NCBI GenBank assembly: GCA_030141605.1
Contig: JAQGDQ010000091.1
Span: forward strand, 1-62,000
Direction of reading: 5' to 3'
Length of the DNA: 62,000 nt
DNA from: Tubiluchus corallicola
Taxonomy: Eukaryota > Priapulida > Priapulimorpha > Priapulimorphida > Tubiluchidae
Shown: in pieces, positions 37,258 through 51,100 of the stretch
Position numbering within the stretch: the first letter of the stretch is position 1
How the letters are laid out: each line of letters begins with the position of its first letter
Program-made: the position numbers and the translations under genes
Notes under the pieces: generated by a model
Database searches by the model: none
Seen by the model: only the letters and a program-made list of their open reading frames with translations
Told to the model about the DNA's origin: nothing

Positions 37258-40200
37258 TTGAACAGGTTAAGGTTAAAATTTTTGGATCTTCAAGTCAAGC
37301 TTTGCCAAATTTAACGTAGTTTAGGTTAGTTATTGTGACGTGGTGCTAATGTGCTTACTAACTTATAAAGGTCAAGGTGAAGAATATATCCTTGCTAGTT
37401 TTAAAAGTCAAGGTGATAAAAAATGATACTTTGCTCTGATAGAGAGACGCAATGTGCAAGACATGCACACAAACAGCAACACAGCTGTAATAGACTACCA
37501 AGTGACATATATGAGGTCAGAAAATGATATATTAGTTCGGAAAATGCAGAAAAGGAAGAATCTTCTAATCAGAGAGGTGGAAGATTACCGCATGATCAAC
37601 ACCTAAAATACAGACAAAATAAACCCAATTTTTTGAGATAAAGACAAAAAGAAAGTGGCGAAGTATACATATTTTTAGTATTTTGAAATTTGATTCCCTT
37701 GAAATGAAACAAAAAATTTTGCAATGTCAGTGTGATATGTTAAAATCGATTTTATAATCTGCAGAGTAACAGGCCGTTTGTTTACCAAATTTAGGGACAT
37801 TTTCAGTTATTTCACGTGATGGTTTTGTAACGAGCTAATGCCTGTATTAAAACCCCTTCGGCTGAAAATAGTATCACATCATACTTGTCCACGTGCAGAC
37901 CTGCATACTGATTAACTCTATAGGAATTTATTCATTCATTTCGCGTAATAAATACGCTGGGTTTTTTGTCCGCTGAGGCTATTCTGACATTTAGCGCCTA
38001 GACTGATCACGCGCTGTTCCCGTGCGCTCAGAATGCAGCGAACTCTTGTAGACCCCGAGCATATCCTATAAACACCCCAGCTCAGAGCTAACGTTAGCAT
38101 TTTACATGAAGCCACTCTACGAGCGACACAGATTTCTTGAAGCGTAATTGCTGTAATAAAGTTCATCTTTAAAACAATTGTTGACGTGTTTTTAAATCAA
38201 CTGAAGTTAAAGAGGAGAGAGAGAGTCTCAAAGAATTTGTAATACATTGGATCGATTGTTTGTTAGAGATATCGGAAGACGTTGAATTTTCGTATCCTCA
38301 CGTTGCGTCGTCATTGATCAGCAAGGTATTTTTGTTGTTTTGGTAACTGTTTGCATAGTCAGGTTGTGTCAGGTGATATAAATTTGTAGGCTGAAGGAGC
38401 AATGAAGTTTGTACTGCTTATCTAGAAACGCAGATAGTGTTTTGTTTACACAAATTGTTGCAAGACATTCACACTTTGTAGTAATAGTGTCATTTTTGCC
38501 CAATAAGCGTAGCTGTGTGTACGGTTTAATGCAGGACACCTGTTTGACTTGATTGGTGTTTTATTGGTATTTAACTTATTGTTTCTTTTTTATTGGTACC
38601 TAATCATTATTTTTTTTCCAATGATTTTGTAAGCCTAATTTTGTGTGCTACATTACTGTGTTTTATTTTAGTAAGTTTAATTTAACAGAGGTATGTATGA
38701 AAATGTATGATGTTAAATCTTATCTATTATCAGACATTAGATTACACATTACAAAAACACATTACACTTTTCGGTAGCGTGAGTAATTTTCGAAGAATAC
38801 TTATTTTATCGATAGTTTAAGTTGTGATTTTAGATGAAACTTTCTTTATGCTTACTTACGTTTTTTCCCATGTTTGCACTGTTTTATGCTTTTAATTGAT
38901 ACATTCAGCTCTGTACTCATCTCTTTTTGCTTGAACTAAGAGAATTTCAGTTTTAATATTGTGTTTGGCTTGTTACAACTAGGTAACCGAAAACTGGTTC
39001 AGTGAAACTGTAATTTATCGTGTATCTTTAAATATCCAAAAATAAAACTAATTATTGCCACTTCATTGGCATTGTATTAGTATTACACTGCATTTTATTT
39101 TTACTTTTACAAGTTTGATTCTTGTTGAGGCTAATTACCTAAAATACCGCTGCGTTAAAGGAAAACTGCAATTTGTTGTTAACAAAAGTGCTACTTAAAC
39201 TAATTAAGATGTTGGTAACCAAGCATTATAAATCATTGGTTGTTAAAATAGTGTTTGGTGATAAAACAGCATGAAAACGCTAACGTAGGTTTATAATTTT
39301 GTTCAATCTTTCAGTGCATTTGTAAACATTTTTTACACAGGCCTTACACTTTGAATTGTTGCTAATATTTGTTATTTTGGCAAAGCCACCACACTGCATG
39401 TGGGTGTTGACTCGCATTGCCAGAATACGGTAAACATGTTTGCTCGAATAGCTTTCTCCCAGGCATGTTTATACAAGCAGCTAGTGGCCACAAAGCGAGG
39501 TCACTCCGATTGAACAGAGCTAGACAGCCGCTTGGCTTGTTTGCTCCAGATATCGAGGTCGAGGATAGTTCATTTTGAAGCCACGTTACCATCAACTAGC
39601 TAGTTGAAGCTCAAGCAGCTGCCTAGCTCGCTCGCGTTATTGATCACAAAGCTGAAGCCATGCAGCTTGCACGTGGACAGCTCTTGCCGATCATTCACTC
39701 ATCAGCTGCCGAGCATGCGCAGTACATTGACGCACGCGAAGAATAGTCACAGAAAACAATTGCTATGTCATTGATACTGTGTGCATAACTGAGGTGAATG
39801 AAGTTCATGCAAGATTTCCAACGCGACTCGGCTTAGGTGATTCTGATTTAATCGAAACCTAATCTGTGACATGAAACGTGGATCCGACATAGGTTGTTGT
39901 GTCGCAATGCCTGTTACTTACGAATTTGGCAAGGATAGAAGGTAGAGTCCACCCTTAAAAAGTAATTCGGTGATAACACTTGACTTATTTTTTATTTCGG
40001 TGCTTTTCACTTTTTTGGCAAACAAACTCAATTATTTTTTTTTATTTTTCAGCATGGTTGTTGACAGGAAAGGAGACACATTTGGTATTATTCCAAAGAT
40101 GCCAAAGATGGGTGACAGCACAGAGTCAGATGATATTATGTGCATAAACAACAGCAGTCCCATCCGAACAGTAGACATCATTGCTTTGACAGTAGATGCC

Positions 40201-41567
40201 ATCAAGGCAGAAAAGGGTAAATAACATTTATTGCTTATTGTAGTCACTGTTTTTTCTATTCTAGTACATAATTGCTGTACTTTTTTGGAATTTTTCGCAT
40301 GATGTTATCGATCACAGTATTATCTTTTTATACTGGAAATGGTTTTTTCTTGCAGGTTGTTGTAACGTTTTAATGGTAGGCTGCAGCAATGTTCTGGACC
40401 AAACTTTGGATGAAGCCAACAAAAGATTCAAAGGATCAGTCAAGTTCACAGCAGCTACAACTGATGTAAGTGTAACTTGATTGAATATGCATAACTAGAT
40501 AAACACTGGGAATGATTTTTATAGTTTTATTTCCTGCTCCTTTGGGAGCTACAACACTTGAAAAGGCACAGGCATACTTGGCAGGAGGGGAGAGTACGCC
40601 TATGACAGAAGTAAGGAGAAAGAAGTAATAATAATGAACTGCTATACCTAATGTCGAATATGAGCGACTAATATGTTAACTGTAAAATTAGCAGTAAAAC
40701 TGGTTACCCTTTCTTTTACAGTGTGATTATGATCACATTTTCTCAGCAGACGAGTATGAATGCTTCGTTGTGCATTGGGATCCTAGAGGTAATTAAAAAT
40801 ATTTTATTTGCTTGTTTTAGCTTTTTATAAAGATTGTTTTTACACTTGTTTTTTGAACGAGTATTTTCCAGTGTCACAATAATTTGTTGTTCAAAAGCAA
40901 CCTTTCATTTTAAAGAGTAAGGTAATATGCTAGAATTAACATATTTTAATTATTTCCTTTGTTTGGTTTGTTTTTTATTTTAAATATAAAAATTTAATGA
41001 GAATGTGTAAACAAGACTATCTAGTAAGGTAACAGTCTTGAATTGGTCTTTTTTATAGAGCACGAGCAGACTCTGATAGAATTGACAGGAGTTGTGTGTT
41101 GTGGTGGATTGGACATAGTTGTCTGTTGTGAACCCAGCACACGAATACTTAAAAGGTGCCTCGGCTGTCTTAAAAAGGTACATATTTTGTTTACAGTAAG
41201 AATAGATCTGAAAAGTAATGATCTGATTTGTGATTGTATCATTTTAACTGTGATTTCAAGTTTAATATCAAAGTTTAATTTTGTTCTGGACATTACTATG
41301 AATGAATCTTCCTAAAGCTCGAAGAGTGGTATTTAATCATGTGGAATGCAAGTGCTTTAGTTAGAAGATATCAAAACACAACTCTTTAAACCCACTTGTC
41401 AATAGACTGTGTTTTGAACTGTGTTGCCACGTAGTTAGAGTTACTACAAATCCTGTGTATTTTTTTTTTAGGGCGGAACGCTAATCACGAGGCAGAGCGC
41501 AAACATTACGTCTCAGGTGTACGAAGTAGCGAAGGCTAGAAATCAGAGTATTAAGTTGGAGCTATAG
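31245..41567 (+). CDS. Uncharacterised 208-aa protein with a degenerate methyltransferase-like layout
   Basis: I do not recognise this gene. Exons 31245-31315, 40053-40216, 40356-40465, 40722-40788, 41059-41177 and 41472-41567 join with GT-AG borders and consistent phase into 208 aa. Residues 1-60 are polar and acidic/basic. From about 75 the order of predicted strands and helices resembles a class I SAM-dependent methyltransferase: a hydrophobic strand ending VLMVGCSN in the place of GxGxG, a strand VKFTAATTD, FVVHWD, then LDIVVCCEP and a helix followed by LKKGGTLIT, like the usual LKPGG turn. The glycine-rich SAM loop is poor, so activity is doubtful. It is cysteine-rich in the middle (GVVCCGG, VVCCEP). 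The first intron (8.7 kb) makes exon 1 less certain; exon 2 also has its own in-frame ATG at 40054. AATAAA lies at 42269. Confidence 0.72.
34408..34552. repeat. Degenerate (ATC/ATT/GTC)n triplet zone
   Basis: Interrupted CAT, ATT, GTT and GTC triplets fill this stretch, an old decayed microsatellite. Confidence 0.6.
35544..36089. mobile_element. Dispersed element copy 3, full length, with inverted arrays at both ends
   Basis: The left end (CATGGCACAGGAAAAAAAGG onwards, 35544-35585) is the inverted complement of the right end (about 36040-36089: CATTTTTTCCTATTTGTG, ending CCATG). The interior includes CCTCCGCCAAGGAGTTTATG and CACGAAACTTTGTGGAAAAG, plus a right half shared with copies 1 and 2. 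It has no coding capacity and no clear target-site duplication. It is best described as a non-autonomous element or MITE of unknown superfamily. Confidence 0.6.
37196..37260. repeat. (GTT/GCT)n triplet tract
   Basis: Mixed GTT and GCT triplets; the Val/Ala-rich open frame over it is a by-product. Confidence 0.8.
37427..37606 (+). other. Coding-like 59-codon open frame of unknown identity
   Basis: The frame is bounded by TGA and TAA and has a protein-like composition (charged, heptad-like, DILVRKMQKRKNLLIREVED in its second half), unlike the surrounding T-rich DNA. AATAAA follows near 37.62 kb. It could be a fragment of a coiled-coil gene or retrocopy. No clean acceptor was found, so it is not called as an exon. 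Confidence 0.25.
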
Positions 41568-43927
41568 ACTACTGACAGCATTGTACTTGATACATTCACT
41601 TACTGTTGTAATCATTCATCTTGTAAATACGCTTCGTCTCGCAAATTTCTAAATAGTTCAGACTATGTTTTATTACAAATTTGTGTGATTTTGGATTGGT
41701 AGTAAACATCAGCATTTTTTCAATAATGATGAATTTTGGCTCTGAACTTGATGGTTGTGGAAAACCAGTCTGATAATTAAAGCCATCGAGTCTTTGTTTA
41801 CGTCTAAAACAAATTACCAGAATTTAATGTAAACCTGTGTACATGTTTCAAGGTGTAATATAATGATAAGATTATGAATGTGTATATACTGTTATTGTGT
41901 ATTATCTGTACAAGTAGATATTGGCACAACTTCATAGATTCTATAGATGTAGTATATAAACAATCCACTGCAGGGAGTTTTTATCTGTTTTCATCTTGAA
42001 TAGTTTATTTAAGTGGCACAGTTGGATCATTCAGTATAGATTAAGTTTTCGATACTTGTATTTCTTTTTATTGAAGCTTTGAATATCACAAACAACAAGG
42101 TTTGTTTCAAACTGTAGTAAATCTCTTCTGAAGCATACATAAGCATTGCATTGGTGCCCAACTCTTATTTGAAAAAATAGCTTGTGCTATGATGATTTTA
42201 ACATTCTTATTAAGATCTGTGAAAATACGTGTAAACATTTGTGTAGAAACGGCTGTGCATAATCTTGTAATAAATAATTTATTATTTGGTAAGAAATTGT
42301 TTGCCTTTTTTGGTGTTTGGAGAGTACAGGATGAATAACATGGTGACCACTTGAACTGTGAACTTTGCTGAGAGTGTTATTCCTAAAATTTGGAGTTCAT
42401 TCCTGACGTTTATAAGTCTAATGAAACATTTTCTAAATTTACTGTGCGATTGTTGGTATTGAGTTATTTCATGAATTAGAAAATAATTATATCGAACAAG
42501 CATTAACTGTGACTGCGAAATGAGAAGCATATGCCTGCACAAAAAGTTGAACTAAAAAAATCAAGGATGGAGCGCCCTCTCTCAGGAAGAATGTAAAACT
42601 GACGCTAGTTGTCCTGCCAGCGTCCGCTGCTTATAAATCACTACTATCCGGGTATTTCGTTCGATTCAAGAACGTCGCGCCCTCTCTTAGGCTCATAACG
42701 TTACGTTGTCCTCAAAAATCTAATGCTGTGCTTTATTCTGTTTTATGCCGGAGAAAAATGTTCTTGGATTTTATCAGAAAGAAACTACATGACCTTTGAG
42801 CATAGCAGTTATTACATTATGTGACAATGTTCAGATGAAATCTAAAAAATAGTATTTATTAATCGCTTGTTTTTTCTTTTTTTGTGGGAGATTGTCCATA
42901 GTTGTGAATGGGAACGGTGCGTATTTTTATTGTGATTGTTTATTAATTCTTTTGTGAATTATAATGTTAATGTTTATGATAGTCAATGGGTTTTTAAGAA
43001 AATTAAGGGAAAATTAATATAGTTCGCATTAATTTCAACTTCGTTGTAGTCGTCACTTTTTTTAAACATAGACACTAAATCGATTTTACATAGGTTTGCA
43101 GTAAGACAGTTTACTTTGTCTACACAATTAAAATGAAGTAATGAAAGTGATTATAATAACATGACAAAATATTAACAGTTGGCCTGTTAATTAAATGTTC
43201 AATAAAATAAACAAATTAGACATAAATAAAAATGCTTATAAGTCATAATAAAACATGGCTTCTGTTGCATAATAGGCCGATGTATAGTTCGAGCAAGTGG
43301 TTAAAAAATTATAATAAGCACAGCTTCGTAAATAGGCACTCAAACGATGTATCCAATTTTAATAGCGTCATCGTTGTTTTCATATAATAATAATCAAGCA
43401 AAATAGCTAGCAAGATTTGCAAAATGAGAAGATTATCACTTTCCATTAAAATTTCCATTGGAGCAGTGGTTGGCACTAATTGTAACATTGCCTTTTTTGG
43501 TTTAGATGTATCTACTATAGCATTTTAATTAAACAATAATTATTGCGACAATATAATTTATAATTCTAGAAGTACATAGGCTAGTCCTGTGTAGTTGATA
43601 TTAGTTTGCTTTGCTGAAATATAGGCCATATAATTGTATTGCACCTAATTTCTCGGAAATATGCTTTACTAAAATAAGACATGAAATTTTTTATAGTATT
43701 GCCACGACAACTTATTAATCTGCAATAATAATGATGATGATGATGGTGATGATTATGATGATGATTATGATGATGTCGATGCGATGATGATAATGACTAT
43801 GATGACTTTTCCTATGAAAACAAAAAATAAAACATTGATGTTAAACTAACAACACTTGTAGTTAAATTGTATGTGCGTTTTAATACTATAGTTGCAAAAA
43901 TTTCCCTTGTGTCTAGAGATTTTTAGA
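41568..43927. other. Convergent 3' ends of the 208-aa gene and PRDM14
   Basis: The left part is the 3' UTR of the 208-aa gene, with AATAAA at 42269-42274. The right part is the PRDM14 3' side, with a minus-strand AATAAA near 42.95 kb and a GAT-rich triplet tract at 43725-43805. Two GCGCCCTCTCT words lie about 105 bp apart near 42.57 and 42.68 kb. No exon is seen. Confidence 0.5.
43725..43805. repeat. Imperfect (GAT)n tract
   Basis: Interrupted GATGAT triplets, 120 bp past the PRDM14 stop. Confidence 0.8.
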
Positions 43928-45065
43928 TTAGTCCACATGTGTAGTATGGTTGGCTATGTGGAACTTTAACTCGTATGGTTGTGAGAAGTTTTGACCGCAT
44001 ATGCGACAAACGCAACGTTCTTTATCGTGACTGCGCCTGACGTGACTATCGTGTGCGGCATGCGACGCAAATGACTTTCCACAGAACTTGCACTGCAATA
44101 AAAAGAAAAAATGAAAAGATGAGAAGGTTGAAAAATAACACGTCTTTGAAAAGTAAAACACTTGTTGCTATTGTATTGCTGATAATTGGAACTAGAAACA
44201 GTTTGCACCATATTTCTAATAATAATAATTTGTAAAACTCGCAAAATCCTTGTATAGATGGCGCAACAAGGCTGAATTGTTTCACGCATACCTTAAATGG
44301 TTTCTCGCCACTGTGTTGGCGTATGTGGGTCCTGAGAATACTGGAAGCTGTGAAAGCTTTGCTGCAATAAACGCATTTGTATGGCCTCTCACCACTGTGT
44401 ACTCTCATATGCTTATTAAGACTAGATGACTGAGAGAAACACTTGCTGCATACCGCGCATTTGTGTGGACGATGTTTCTCGTGAACGTGCAAGACGTGAA
44501 TCCGAAGCCGGTCTCTTTTCTCAAACGATCTGTAAGGTGAAAATTTAAGCACCCGTGCTGTTACTTTCATGTCAATTTCATTTTGACTGCTTAAAAAAAT
44601 TTGCTGGCACAAAAGCAATAATCTAACGGAAGAAAATTTAACTGGCAATGTCAAGAAAATTTTCTGGTTAACATGTATTCGTAACTCAATAATCATAATT
44701 ATATAATTGACTATTTGTAATCTAAGTCAATTTTCAATAAAACAAAGCTTCAAAAGTAAACATAATTATGTTTAGATTTATAAATATGATAATTAAAAAT
44801 AGAGAGTTTGCGCTGTTTTTGACTAATGTACTTCAGTTCACATATTCTGTCAGCGGGCTTAATGACATTTATGTGTTTGGCAGGGCAGCCTAAGCCCAAC
44901 AACAGTGTTCAATAGCATAGAAGAAGAAAAAAGGACCCATGTGAGACGGGACTGGTGTTGGGATAGATAGATACGGCATTCATTTGCACACAGAACGCCA
45001 AAGGCTCAGAGAACATTATTAAACCAAACGAATTGCTATATAAATAAATAAATCAATAAGTATAC

Positions 45066-45098
<33 letters not shown>

Positions 45099-45117
45099 AG
45101 TGTGTGTGTGTGTGTGT

Positions 45118-45153
<36 letters not shown>

Positions 45154-48100
45154 GTACGCGCAGGCCATGTACTGAAACGTTAAGGTTTATTATCTTATAA
45201 TAGTTTCTCAATCGTTCCAAAAATCACAGTCCAATGATGTTCGTACAAAACTTTCTTGCTTTGCATTTTTAATTAGGATTTATGACTATTGTAAAGAAGC
45301 ACCGAGATCTCCAGATGGAGTGCATTTTTAAGAATAAACTATTTCACATTTTGTAATACATTTGGTAAATGAACTTAACATATGAAATATAATCTCACCT
45401 AGAACACAAACTACAAGGAAATTTTCTATCCCCTTTGTCCACGCACCGGGTGTATTTCAAGTGTTTATCTCTGTAATATCTGTATGCAAAAACCTTTCCA
45501 CAACGTTCACATGAATAACCTTCCGCATCTGCAAAAAATAAAACCATCTAGTTTAGTCGTCACTTAATAATGTTTCCGAACCTATTTTAGTTAAAACAAA
45601 CTATGCAGATACATTACAGGGCACAAGTAAAATTCAGAAGAGTAGTTAGATGTCTAGCTTCTTGGGGAATTTAGCATGAAACGTGTTTAGCGTAGGCCTA
45701 CATAATTAGATTTGTATCGAAATTACCAAACGTACTTTCACTTTTTTCAGTGCCGAAAACATCAAAGGTTTCTTTGAGAGCTACTGGAATTCCAAAGAAC
45801 TGCAAATAAGCGTCCCCATACCAAACCAACAGCTCTGTTCCTGAAAGAGGAAAAAACAATAGGTAGCCATGATATCCACGTACAAGTTATGGTCAATATG
45901 TTCACCGACTATCAGTGCAACAAATATATTGCCGCTCTGTAGTAACTATTTTCAGGCAAAAGGGAAGAAGAAAGCGCACAAATAATCGCTAAATACAATT
46001 TATTTTTTTGAAATTTATAACACACCTATTAAACTGGCAATTGTGTCATAAATTATAAAATGCGAAAAACTATTAAATGTCAGTAATTTTCCTCTTTCGC
46101 TACCCCGCTAACGGAAAATAGCGCACACAGTGGTATTCTAAGATGCCGTATGTTTTCAATTTCATTATGGATAGATTTTTTTATTAATTTTTCATATTTC
46201 TGTCAATAAATCTCATTTAAAATTGTGCGCTAATTAATTTTTCGGTATGAGTACGTTTATTAGTTGGTATTGTGTCCATGTTTTGGTTTGTACTAATGAA
46301 CATTTACTGCATGTTCTTCAATTATTTTAAAGCAATTACCTCACAATGTATTGCCCACTAATACTATGAGGCTAAAAATAAGGTTGCAGGCCGTGAATGA
46401 AGCATGAATGTTTACCCACCTTGGTTGACATCTTTGCATACTTCGTAGTAAATTTCTCCATCTTTTTGAACAGCTATGAGGTTTTGTTCGTGGGCAAAGC
46501 GCGCGTTGTTCACATAACACATCCAGTTTGCAGCCGGACCTCTCCCGTCTACAAAATGACTCAGCTTACCATTCATAAATACCTTGAAAAAACGTGCAAA
46601 AGTTTAATATCAAGTTATTAATTCACGCCTGGATTTTAGCTTGGTTTTTGCCCTTTTTCAGTTTTATTACTGCACAGAATAAAAGTATCGTGATTTGTTA
46701 ACTGAGAACGCCTGTGCTAGAGTTTTGGCAATTTCTAGGTGGCTGATGTGATTTTAATTGTTCTGTTGTAGTTTAACATGCAGGATCAACACATATCATT
46801 GGCATAAATAAATAGCTAAATTAATGAATTATATGCTTCTTTTAAATTAGGGTCTGAAAAACGAAGTGAATGGGTGAATGACCGAATAAATAAATAAATT
46901 AGTGAGTAAACAAGTAAAGAAAGACACAGACAAATGTACAAACAAGTAAGTGAGTGAAAGACCAATCGAACGAAGAAAGAGAAGGACGGAGAAAAAGGAG
47001 GGATAATAAAAGAAATATGGAAAATCATGGAAAAAAGAGATTATGTTTTAAGCAGAGAAAAGAAATTATTATAAACTGAAGGGTAACAAACCAATGCACT
47101 ACATTTCTAAGTAAAATTTATACGTTAAATGCCACAATAACTTTGGAATAATTTATTTTAGTACTAATTTTTCATCGATATAAGAAAGAAAATATGAGAA
47201 TGTAAAAATATAAAATACAATGTGTTACTGTTTTACCTCCCACATATGCGTGTTGTCGTCATACGTTTTTATTTCGCTCATGTGGACCACCCTTCCAGCA
47301 AATGGACCAAATCTGGTCCCTTTGGTCAGTCGACCGTTATCACAGAAAACTCCGTAGTGTGCATGATCCATTAAATACGTGAGCCTGATAGTTAATCCTG
47401 CAACATCGATGCATTTTTCATCCGTTTAAGACAATTATTATTATGTTTTTTGCAGCCCTTTTCTCTATCATGTCCATCGATAGGTTAGTAACCATATTGA
47501 CTTATCATCTCTAAATGGATGAATGAATAAAGGAACGAACGAATGAGAAATGATTGCTTGAACAAAAAAGAGACAGAATGATTGAACGAATATACAAATG
47601 AGTGAGTGAACGAAGGAACGCCTGGACGAACATGTAGTCAGCTTTTTAATCTGATCTTCAGCGGAAGAGTTGCTAGTAGATCTTTATCTATTACTATCAT
47701 CATCATCATGACCATCATTATCATTATTAGCTACTATCATCGTCTGTAATGGCTGAAGTGACGGTGGAAGTTGGGGCGGGCAATTGTTAAGTAGTTTGGA
47801 TAGTGGTAGTGAAATATCGATAATAGTAAAGATTGAGTAGTGATGTTGTTACTAAGAAGGCCGTAAGGAGGTGTTAATATCGTCTATGTTAGAGTTGTAG
47901 TGGCAAAAATGTTGGTGATAGCCGTAATAGAAACAGCAAATCTAAAACTGTTTAACACACCACAGTATTTAATTGAAATCAAGAAATTTCGACAGTGCAA
48001 CTACCCTCTTCAAATAAACTTATAATTAAAATTATAATTTTGCATAGTATAAAAGCTTAGATATAAATTACAAGATTGCAAATAATATATCAATTTTTAA

Positions 48101-51100
48101 TCTATATATCATTGTAATTTGGTAATGTCTTAATTTTTCAACTCAGTTGAGAATGTTAGCTCGAAATGTCTTGATTTTAAATACATAAATGTATGTAACA
48201 TGATAATTATGATGCAACTATAGATTTAAATGCCACTGTGTTCTCTGCGCATATGTGGCATTTAAATCAATGGATGCATCATGCCCGATTTTAATAGATT
48301 TTTGTTTAACAAAATTTAATATTGTATGGAGTTGAAGACACTAACCTTCTGGTACTTCCACTTTGCTCGGATCTAATACATTTATTTGTCGATATGGTCG
48401 CTTGAGATCTCTTGAACAACCTGAACGAAGATAACGCGTGTCACTTTTTTGTTTAAATAAATGCGCTACATTAGACCTACATTATGTTTGTGCTAAATTA
48501 GACAAAAGTTGAATGTAAATTGATGACAAGATTTTAACACCAAAGACAGTTGAACATTCAAAATTGGGTATTACTTTTTGTCTGTAGATAACTAGAAAAC
48601 AAATCGCCTTGCAACATTTGTGGACTTACGAGATTCAGTTGGTAAACATGGTACAATATCGACAGATGTTGCCCCAGATTGTCAAGTATACAGTTAATTT
48701 GCATAATACTAGAAGTGAAAGGATAAACTAAAGAATTGTTTATTTTGACAAAGATGGGTATTGTTTATAGATGTGTAGAAATAAAATGAGACATGTTAGG
48801 ATAAACAGCGCTTAATGTTCAAATCTGCCATTGTTGTATTAATGACAGCAAGTTTACAAATTTACAAAACAAGCTCTTACGGGTGTAATTGTACGCATGG
48901 TCATAGGTATAAATAAAACAGTCCATACTAAACTAGGTGCAGTTTGACGAATTTTAGATACTGGTATATTAATTTCCCTAATTCTTTAAATTATTGCATA
49001 TGGCAAAGTGGTGAATGAGCTTTTTATGCACCAGAGCTTTTTAAGCGCAGAAAATTTGACGCATCAAAAGGCACATAAAATAAACAAACAGTTCTACAAA
49101 TAAATGACCAATTTTAATATTCAGAATTAAATATTTGCAGTCAATATAAGTATGAACATGTATGAATATAGCATCAATAAGCTTACAAAATCCCTGTTTG
49201 ACTTTAAATTTTGTCTCATTAAACTAAAGTTTACAGAACAGAAACAAATCTTAAAACTGGGAAGCGTATTGAACGATGAGGTCTTATAAAGGAGTGGTTT
49301 ATCCCATGAGTACTAAACCATGTGCTCTTAGCCCCGGAGTAATTTAGCGCATAAACATGATCTCAATCACGCCTCAGTTAAAACAGTTAGTAGCCACTGT
49401 CTGATTTGCTGCATTAACAACTATTGACCAGAAGAATGCCAGAAGGCGCAATGATAAAGCAATTTACCATAGTGGCAACTAAATACACAAATAATGCCGC
49501 CATCGTGGAAACCTACCAATCGGCCAATAAGTGCATTTTATGTTACATAACATAACTATTTTTCATTTATATTCTGTTCTATTCATTTTATGTAGGCGAT
49601 TTATTGAGTAGACTCCTTAGAAGTACCTTGTGTAGACTCCTCCTTACAAAAATTAGCTAAAGCCAGAATAAACTGGCGAAATTAAGCAAGCTTGTAATAA
49701 GAGCGTGGAAGATTTCCTTTATCTCTTAGAAAATATTCATTTATTACCATGTCATCATCATAATTTTTGGTTTATTAATGATTGGATATGAAAGGAAATG
49801 ACTATTGCTCTAGAGAAGTTAAGGTTATCTTTTCAGCATCTTACCAAAATAAGTAGTGTTCCCTAAATTCGGCAAATTTCTTTTGTTAAGTACGTAATAA
49901 AAATAATAAACAATAAAAATACGAAAAAAGATAATTTTTCTTTTCATTGCGAGACTTTGCTAATAGTTTCAATTTTTATCAAGAACTATTTCCGTGCTGT
50001 TTTGTTAAGGTAAACCTTTCTGCCTATTTTGTCTTTCACCGGTAAATCATGAGCAAAATCAAGTAAGCCGAAAGTTTCTGGTAAAATTTTCTTGAACGTA
50101 TATAAGGCACTTATTGTATTTGAACTCACCATTTTCTAGCTGGACACATGAAAGGGCGTGTCCTGGTAAAGCTTCATCTGGCGGCTTAGTGTAGCCATAA
50201 AGAACAGTCTCCAGTTCCTCTCTGGTAAAGTTAAATGTCCTTTCTGTCTGTTCTAGGCATCGATAGCCGCGTTGTGACAAAGCTGCTAGATGGAGTAAGC
50301 CGTTGCTCACTGTCGTTGTCGTCCCCACTGTCGTCGTATCTTTCGCTGATGATTTCTTGGCGAATTCATCGTTGTCGTTGTTGTTATAATGAAGATCTGT
50401 GGCATGTTGCTCTTTTTTATAGGAGTCGTGGAATGGTATTCTCTCGTCTCCTTGTACAGCGGGAAACTCCGGGTATATTTTGGTGGGTTGGAGTAGGCCT
50501 TTGGTGGCGGTAGGTGTCCTGAGTGATAGGTCAGCGCATTCTATAGAACTGATAGGGCTCACGTTACACTTGCTAAGCGCTGCTTGGGAGGAAAATGGTC
50601 TTACGTGTAGTGGGGTAGAAACCGAAAAGGGGGGTATAGGTGGAAATAATGGCAGCGGAGAAGCGGCGAGGTTCTGACAGAGTGTCATTGTTCCGGTTTG
50701 TCTAACAGGAAAACGTAATCTGAAATAAACGTTTGACTTGAGGAAAAACTGCCTGATTTGGAATGAATTCACATTTATTAAAGTCTGAAACTAAACTTAT
50801 CCGAAATAAAAAAAGTAAAAAAGTTATGACAGAACTGGTTTTGAACCGAGTGATCTTTTGCTTACAAGGCGAACGCTTTACGGTTGTTGCCGCAAGTCCT
50901 AATTCAATCCTTCTAGTTGGTCAGTTCAACATTTTACTCACATTAAAGTAATTACTAATTACTAACTTTAGCACCTGGATTAATTTAGAAAAAATGCATG
51001 TGAATTAAGGTGACTGAAAAATTTATTACGGTTTTATCAAAACATGAACGAGGTGTAGGCCTACAATCCATATACGGTAGAATTATTTTGCAAGTGAGTG

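Larger units (their letters stand above)
31316..40052. other. 8.7-kb first intron of the 208-aa gene
   Basis: This intron is several times longer than its neighbours. It contains a complete copy of the dispersed inverted-end element (35544-36089), triplet-repeat zones near 34.4-34.6 and 37.2 kb, and two short coding-like frames (33552-33656 and 37427-37606) that I could not assign. No nested gene is supported. Confidence 0.5.

Noticed and set aside
39362-39595. 77-codon minus-strand frame in a less AT-rich patch
   Set aside because: No motif, and no splice context; it sits in the intron just before exon 2 of the plus-strand gene.
50702-50772. Extension of the second PRDM14 exon upstream to a GTG at 50772
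   Set aside because: The frame is open, but TTCCTGTTAG at about 50702 is a good acceptor that joins in phase with the 53.2-kb exon, and there is no ATG in the extension.
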